Shown: one piece after another, positions 60,565-64,000 of the stretch | How positions within the stretch are numbered: position 1 is the first letter of the stretch | How the letters are laid out: each line of letters begins with the position of its first letter | From: Faecalibacterium sp. UBA1819 | GTDB lineage: Bacteria > Bacillota > Clostridia > Oscillospirales > Ruminococcaceae | Direction of reading: 5' to 3' | Assembly: GCA_002315015.1 (NCBI GenBank) | Contig: DCEX01000012.1 | Location: forward strand, 73,236-137,235 | Length of the DNA stretch: 64,000 nucleotides | Position numbers and translations under genes: made by a program | The notes under the pieces: generated by a model | Told to the model about the DNA's origin: nothing | The model's database searches: none | What the model saw: only the letters and a program-made list of their open reading frames with translations

Positions 60565-61049
60565 ATACCCAAGGTAAAGTTTTTAAATACCCCGACAACG
60601 TGGATACCGACGTTATCATCCCGGCACGTTATCTGAATACTTCCAGCGCACAGGAGCTGGCGAAGCACTGCATGGAAGACATCGACAAAGAGTTTGTAAA
60701 AAAAGTACAGCCCGGCGATGTGATTGTTGCCGGATGGAACTTTGGCTGCGGTTCTTCGCGTGAACATGCCCCCTTGGTTTTGAAAACCTGCCAAACGGGC
60801 TGTGTCATTGCAAAGAGCTTTGCGCGCATTTTTTACCGAAACGCCATCAATATCGGAATGCCCATTTTGGAGTGTCCTGAAGCAGCCGACGAAATTTCTG
60901 CAGGTGATGAAGTAAAGGTCGATTTTTCCACCGGCGAAATTTTCGATTTGACCACCGGAAAAACTTATCGTGCGCAGCCTTTCCCTGAGTTTATTCAAAA
61001 CATCATTGCGAAAGGCGGCCTGCTGGCCTCGCTGAAGGAGGAAGCATAA
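60561..61049 (+). CDS. leuD: 3-isopropylmalate dehydratase small subunit
   Basis: 162 residues, the swivel subunit. [17 protein letters not shown] at the N-terminus and [18 protein letters not shown] near residue 57 are its substrate loops. Small LeuD (about 160 residues) pairs with short LeuC of this type. Ribosome site GCAGGAGGGAC lies in leuC. Its stop shares one base with the leuB start. Confidence 0.96.
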   Translation: MNTQGKVFKYPDNVDTDVIIPARYLNTSSAQELAKHCMEDIDKEFVKKVQPGDVIVAGWNFGCGSSREHAPLVLKTCQTGCVIAKSFARIFYRNAINIGMPILECPEAADEISAGDEVKVDFSTGEIFDLTTGKTYRAQPFPEFIQNIIAKGGLLASLKEEA

Positions 61050-62122
61050 TGGAAAAAAAGATTACGGTGTTGCCCGGTGACGGCATCGGCCCCGAGATTG
61101 TGGCACAAGCAGTGAAAGTTTTGGACTGTGTTGCCGAGAAATTCGGTCATACCTTTACTTATACTTACGCGGATATTGGCGGCTGCTCCATTGATCGTCA
61201 TGGTGTGCCTATTACAGATGAAGCAATGCAAACATGCAAAAATGCGGACAGCGTGCTTCTTGGCGCAGTTGGCGGGCCGAAGTGGGACACCTGCGCGCCG
61301 GAAATCCGCCCGGAGAAAGCACTTTTGGCGGTGCGTAAGGAGCTGGGCTTGTTTGCAAATTTGCGGCCCACAAAGCTTTTTCCGCAGCTGTCGGATGCAT
61401 CCCCGCTGAAACAGGAAATTGTCGGCCAGGGAATTGACCTGTTGATTGTGCGTGAGCTGACAGGCGGCGTCTATTTCGGTGAGCATACTACGACTGAAAA
61501 AAATGGAGAGCTTTGCGCTGTGGATATTATGCCATATGCCGAAAGTGAAATTGAACGCATTGGCAGAGTGGCCTTTGAAACCGCGAGAAAGCGCGGCGGA
61601 AAGCTGGCATCCGTGGATAAAGCAAATGTGCTGGATACTTCCCGCTTGTGGCGCAAAACGATGCATCGCTTGGCGCAGGAGTATCAGGATGTGACATACA
61701 GCGACATCTTGGTGGACAACACCGCGATGCAGCTGATTAAAAACCCCACGCAGTTTGACGTGCTGGTAACAGAGAATATGTTTGGTGATATTCTTTCCGA
61801 TGAGGCTTCTATGCTGACAGGCTCCATTGGTATGATGCCGTCGGCTTCGCTTTCTTCTGGAACCTTGGGGATGTATGAGCCGATTCACGGTTCAGCGCCC
61901 GATATTGCCGGGCAGGACATTGCCAATCCGCTTGGCACCATCCTTTCCGCGGCAATGATGCTGCGCTATTCTTTCGACATGCCGAAAGAGGCAGATGCCA
62001 TCGAAGCAGCGGTGAATCGTGTGTTGGATGACGGTTATCGCACAGGTGATATTATGCAGGACGGCTGTCAGCAGGTAGGGTGCAGTGAAATGGGCGATTT
62101 AGTCGCACAGCGAATTGCTTGA
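61049..62122 (+). CDS. leuB: 3-isopropylmalate dehydrogenase
   Basis: 357 residues, NAD-dependent oxidative decarboxylation giving 2-ketoisocaproate. [19 protein letters not shown], the substrate loop [21 protein letters not shown] (Leu-type; the icd gene at 14-15 kb differs here), [10 protein letters not shown] with Tyr, and [18 protein letters not shown] are present. It is the last gene of the superoperon; a terminator follows at 62148. The operon has no ilvE aminotransferase. Confidence 0.96.
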   Translation: MEKKITVLPGDGIGPEIVAQAVKVLDCVAEKFGHTFTYTYADIGGCSIDRHGVPITDEAMQTCKNADSVLLGAVGGPKWDTCAPEIRPEKALLAVRKELGLFANLRPTKLFPQLSDASPLKQEIVGQGIDLLIVRELTGGVYFGEHTTTEKNGELCAVDIMPYAESEIERIGRVAFETARKRGGKLASVDKANVLDTSRLWRKTMHRLAQEYQDVTYSDILVDNTAMQLIKNPTQFDVLVTENMFGDILSDEASMLTGSIGMMPSASLSSGTLGMYEPIHGSAPDIAGQDIANPLGTILSAAMMLRYSFDMPKEADAIEAAVNRVLDDGYRTGDIMQDGCQQVGCSEMGDLVAQRIA

Positions 62123-62147
62123 GAAATCTGTTTAAAATCAGAATATA

Positions 62148-62190
62148 CAAAATGGGCGAGACGGCAAAGAGCTGTTTTGCCCATTTTTTG
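62148..62190 (+). terminator. Terminator of the ilv-leu superoperon
   Basis: AAATGGGC (62150-62157) pairs with GCCCATTT (62179-62186), with a nested GGCAAA/TTTTGCC helix, followed by a T-run. Confidence 0.88.
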
Positions 62191-62226
62191 TAAAAGAACC
62201 GGCAGAAAGCACTTTTTGTAAAACTC

Positions 62227-62255
62227 TTGCCAGAGATACAAGGGTGTGGTATACT
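62227..62255 (+). promoter_or_regulatory. Promoter of the panT-coaX genes
   Basis: TTGCCA (62227-62232) and TATACT (62250-62255) with 17 bases between, 55 bases before the first ATG. Confidence 0.8.
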
Positions 62256-62309
62256 TCTAGCTGTATTGTATCCCTGCATGACGGGGAATAATAACAGGAG
62301 GAATTGAAT

Positions 62310-62948
62310 ATGAAAGAAAGAAATTTGGCACGAAAATCCACTCGAATGGTGTATGTTGCGCTGTTTACGGCAATTATCATTGCCATGAGCACCATCCCGT
62401 TCCTTGGCTACATCCCACTCGGTGTCATTCGGGCGACCACCTTGCACATTCCTGTCATACTGGGGTCGATCCTGCTGGGACCATCGGCTGGGGCGTTTTT
62501 GGGCTTTGTGTTCGGCATGACGAGCTTCTTGTCTAACACCTTTACCCCCAATATTACATCCTTTGTGTTTTCGCCATTTTATTCTCTGGGGGATACGCAA
62601 GGCAACGCATTGAGCCTGGTGATTTGCTTTGTGCCGCGTATTTTGGTGGGAATTATTCCTTATTTTGTGTTCTACGGCCTGGAAAAAATCCTCCGCGGCA
62701 AACGTCCGCTTGCGCTGGGCTGTGCAGGTTTTGTGGGTTCCATGATGAACACCTTGCTGGTTATGGGCATGATTTTCTTGTTTTTTGGAAAAGAATATTC
62801 CGCAGCAAAAGAAATTCCGTTTGAAGCACTGCTCGGAACGATTGCCACGGTTATCTTTACCAACGGAATTGCAGAGGCGGCAGTGGCCGCATTTGTTTGT
62901 GTGGCTGCCGGAACCATTTTACTTCAAGTGAAAAAACGCACTGCATAA
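62310..62948 (+). CDS. ECF transporter substrate-binding (S) subunit, PanT-like
   Basis: 212 residues, about six membrane helices (IPFLGYIPLG, IRATTLHIPVILGSILLGPSAGAFLGFVFG region, later helices to residue 205). This is the ECF S-component fold. Gene order with coaX and coaBC points to pantothenate as the substrate, which is the known context of PanT; that is inference from neighbours. The shared ECF energising genes (ecfA, ecfT) are not here. AACAGGAGGAATTG precedes the ATG; an ATG 6 bases upstream overlaps it. Confidence 0.85.
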   Translation: MKERNLARKSTRMVYVALFTAIIIAMSTIPFLGYIPLGVIRATTLHIPVILGSILLGPSAGAFLGFVFGMTSFLSNTFTPNITSFVFSPFYSLGDTQGNALSLVICFVPRILVGIIPYFVFYGLEKILRGKRPLALGCAGFVGSMMNTLLVMGMIFLFFGKEYSAAKEIPFEALLGTIATVIFTNGIAEAAVAAFVCVAAGTILLQVKKRTA

Positions 62949-62991
62949 CCACAAGTCGCAGTGAACATCAGATGCGAAAGAAGGAAAATCA

Positions 62992-63759
62992 ATGATACTT
63001 GCTTTAGACATCGGAAATACCAATATTGTGGTTGGCTGTTTGCAGTCGAGCAAAGAAATTTGTTTTGCAGAGCGCCTTTCTACTGATACGAAAAAAACAA
63101 CAACAGAGTATGCGATTCACTTAAAGAATTTGCTGGAAATAGAGCAGGTTTGCTTGGATGATTTAGATGGCGTGATTATTTCATCTGTTGTACCTCCGCT
63201 GACAAACCGAATCCAAGAGGCTGCTTTTAAAGTGACAGGCAAACGCGCACTCGTTGTGGGGCCGGGTGTAAAAAACAGCTTACATATTCAGATGGATAAT
63301 CCGGCGCAGGTCGGCAGTGATTTGATTGTCGATGCAGTCGCCGCCATTGCAGAATATCAAGCTCCTTTGATGGTGGTTGATATGGGTACGGCAACAACAA
63401 TCTCGGTAATTGACCGCGATAAAAACTATATCGGCGGGATGATTCTGCCGGGAATTGATACGGCGTTGGAATCGCTTGTGTCCCGCACCTCACAGCTTCC
63501 GAAAATCAGTTTAGACCCGCCCAAGCGCTTAATTGGGAAAAACACGATTGAGTGTATGAAAAGCGGCGTGATTCATGGAAATGCTGCGTGTATTGACGGT
63601 ATGATTGAACGCATTGAACAAGAAATGGGCGAGAAGCTGACCGTTATTGCCACAGGCGGTTTGGCAAGTGCGATTGCGCCGCATTGCCGCAATGACGTGA
63701 TTGTAGATGATGCCCTGTTGTTAAAAGGGCTTTACCTGATTTATAAAAAGAATCGATAA
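62992..63759 (+). CDS. coaX: Type III pantothenate kinase
   Basis: 255 residues, ASKHA fold. It phosphorylates pantothenate, first step of CoA synthesis. The phosphate motif ALDIGNTNIVVG is at residues 3-14. DGVIISSVVPPL, VGSDLIVDAVAAI and VVDMGTATTIS (second phosphate and catalytic Asp) are present, with GGMILPGIDTALESL. Type III enzymes are not inhibited by CoA and need a monovalent cation. The ribosome site is AAGAAGGAAAATCA. It follows the PanT-like gene by 43 bases. Confidence 0.96.
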   Translation: MILALDIGNTNIVVGCLQSSKEICFAERLSTDTKKTTTEYAIHLKNLLEIEQVCLDDLDGVIISSVVPPLTNRIQEAAFKVTGKRALVVGPGVKNSLHIQMDNPAQVGSDLIVDAVAAIAEYQAPLMVVDMGTATTISVIDRDKNYIGGMILPGIDTALESLVSRTSQLPKISLDPPKRLIGKNTIECMKSGVIHGNAACIDGMIERIEQEMGEKLTVIATGGLASAIAPHCRNDVIVDDALLLKGLYLIYKKNR

Positions 63760-63789
63760 AGCGGGCAAATGCTTTCGCTGGATAAAATG

Positions 63790-63816
63790 GGGAAGGCGGT
63801 GCCTTCCCTGTTTTTG
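63790..63816 (+). terminator. Terminator after coaX
   Basis: GGGAAGGC (63790-63797) pairs with GCCTTCCC (63801-63808) across a GGT loop, followed by TGTTTTTG. Confidence 0.8.
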
Positions 63817-63868
63817 TGCGAAAATTTATATTGATGATGCTCGTTTTTAACAGAAAGGCGGAACAGAA

Positions 63869-64000
63869 ATGTTAAAGGGGAAAACCGTTGTTTTGGCCGT
63901 AACAGGCGGAATTGCCGCATACAAAATTGCAACATTAGCCAGTATGCTGCGCAAACAAAAAGCCAACGTAGAAGTGTTAATGACAAAAAATGCAACTAAT
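63869..64000 (+). CDS. coaBC: CoaBC (PPC synthetase/decarboxylase), 3' end outside the window
   Basis: The first 44 codons are present. MLKGKTVVLAVTGGIAAYKIATLAS matches the flavin-binding start of the phosphopantothenoylcysteine decarboxylase (CoaC) domain, with VTGGIAAYK as the FMN-binding loop, and VEVLMTKNAT follows. The full protein, normally about 400 residues with a C-terminal CoaB synthetase, runs beyond the window. AAAGGCGGAACAG lies before the ATG. It is the second and third CoA steps after coaX. Confidence 0.9.
   Translation, partial: MLKGKTVVLAVTGGIAAYKIATLASMLRKQKANVEVLMTKNATN

Overview
The window is a 64 kb piece of a Clostridia chromosome, most likely from an endospore-forming anaerobe of the Oscillospiraceae/Ruminococcaceae group. 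The evidence is a SCIFF ranthipeptide with its radical-SAM maturase, a gerA-type spore germination operon, SpoIIIE/FtsK, a TepA-like ClpP paralogue, a BofA-family protein, two T-box leaders, Rex, and a feoAB system with the Firmicutes-type Cys-rich partner. Base composition is near balanced. I see no insertion sequence, prophage, CRISPR array, integron or rRNA operon. It reads as ordinary core chromosome with a few poorly characterised islands.

Layout. 1-9.4 kb: a tightly packed plus-strand run (TsaD-like paralogue, xseA, xseB, ispA, a PAP2-like gene, dxs, tlyA, nadK, argR, recN), many genes overlapping by 4 bases. 9.4-11.9 kb: a Tyr T-box and tyrS, then a DUF1275 membrane protein. 11.9-13.6 kb: SCIFF peptide and maturase with a hairpin between them. 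13.7-17.6 kb, minus strand: aconitase, isocitrate dehydrogenase, Rex. 17.7-20.4 kb, minus strand: feoA, feoB and a Cys-rich membrane peptide, with repeated 16-bp palindromes in the feo/cysK control regions. 20.5-31.1 kb: cysK, tepA-like, ftsK/spoIIIE, a YgiQ radical SAM protein, a ComEC-like metallo-hydrolase, secG, rnr and a BofA-like gene. A minus-strand tRNA-Leu(UAA) follows. 31.4-35.4 kb: metF, a stand-alone methionine synthase activation domain and a short metH. 35.4-40.6 kb: a cytoplasmic-looking sulfatase and a heterodimeric ABC exporter. 40.7-41.6 kb, minus strand: a PC4-like ssDNA-binding protein and an HD hydrolase. 41.9-44.4 kb: three unrecognised membrane-anchored proteins. 44.5-49.2 kb: DUF421/DUF4363 genes divergent from gerA-A/B/C. 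49.3-62.1 kb: a T-box-led branched-chain amino acid superoperon (ilvB, ilvN, ilvC, ilvD, a DUF815 AAA+ gene, ilvA, ridA, leuA, leuC, leuD, leuB). 62.2-64 kb: pantothenate uptake and CoA synthesis (PanT-like, coaX, start of coaBC).

How the genes work together. The 49-62 kb block encodes the complete route from threonine and pyruvate to 2-ketoisovalerate and the keto precursors of isoleucine and leucine; no branched-chain aminotransferase is seen. It is headed by one leader whose specifier reads as isoleucine. The met block gives 5-methyl-THF production, B12-dependent methyl transfer and (inferred) cofactor reactivation. The aconitase-ICDH pair supplies 2-oxoglutarate under a likely NADH-sensing regulator encoded in the same operon. 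The most under-described items are the three-gene membrane cluster (41.9-44.4 kb), the repeated palindrome around feoA/feoB/cysK, the hairpin that separates the SCIFF peptide from its maturase, and the AAA+ gene embedded in the ilv-leu operon.
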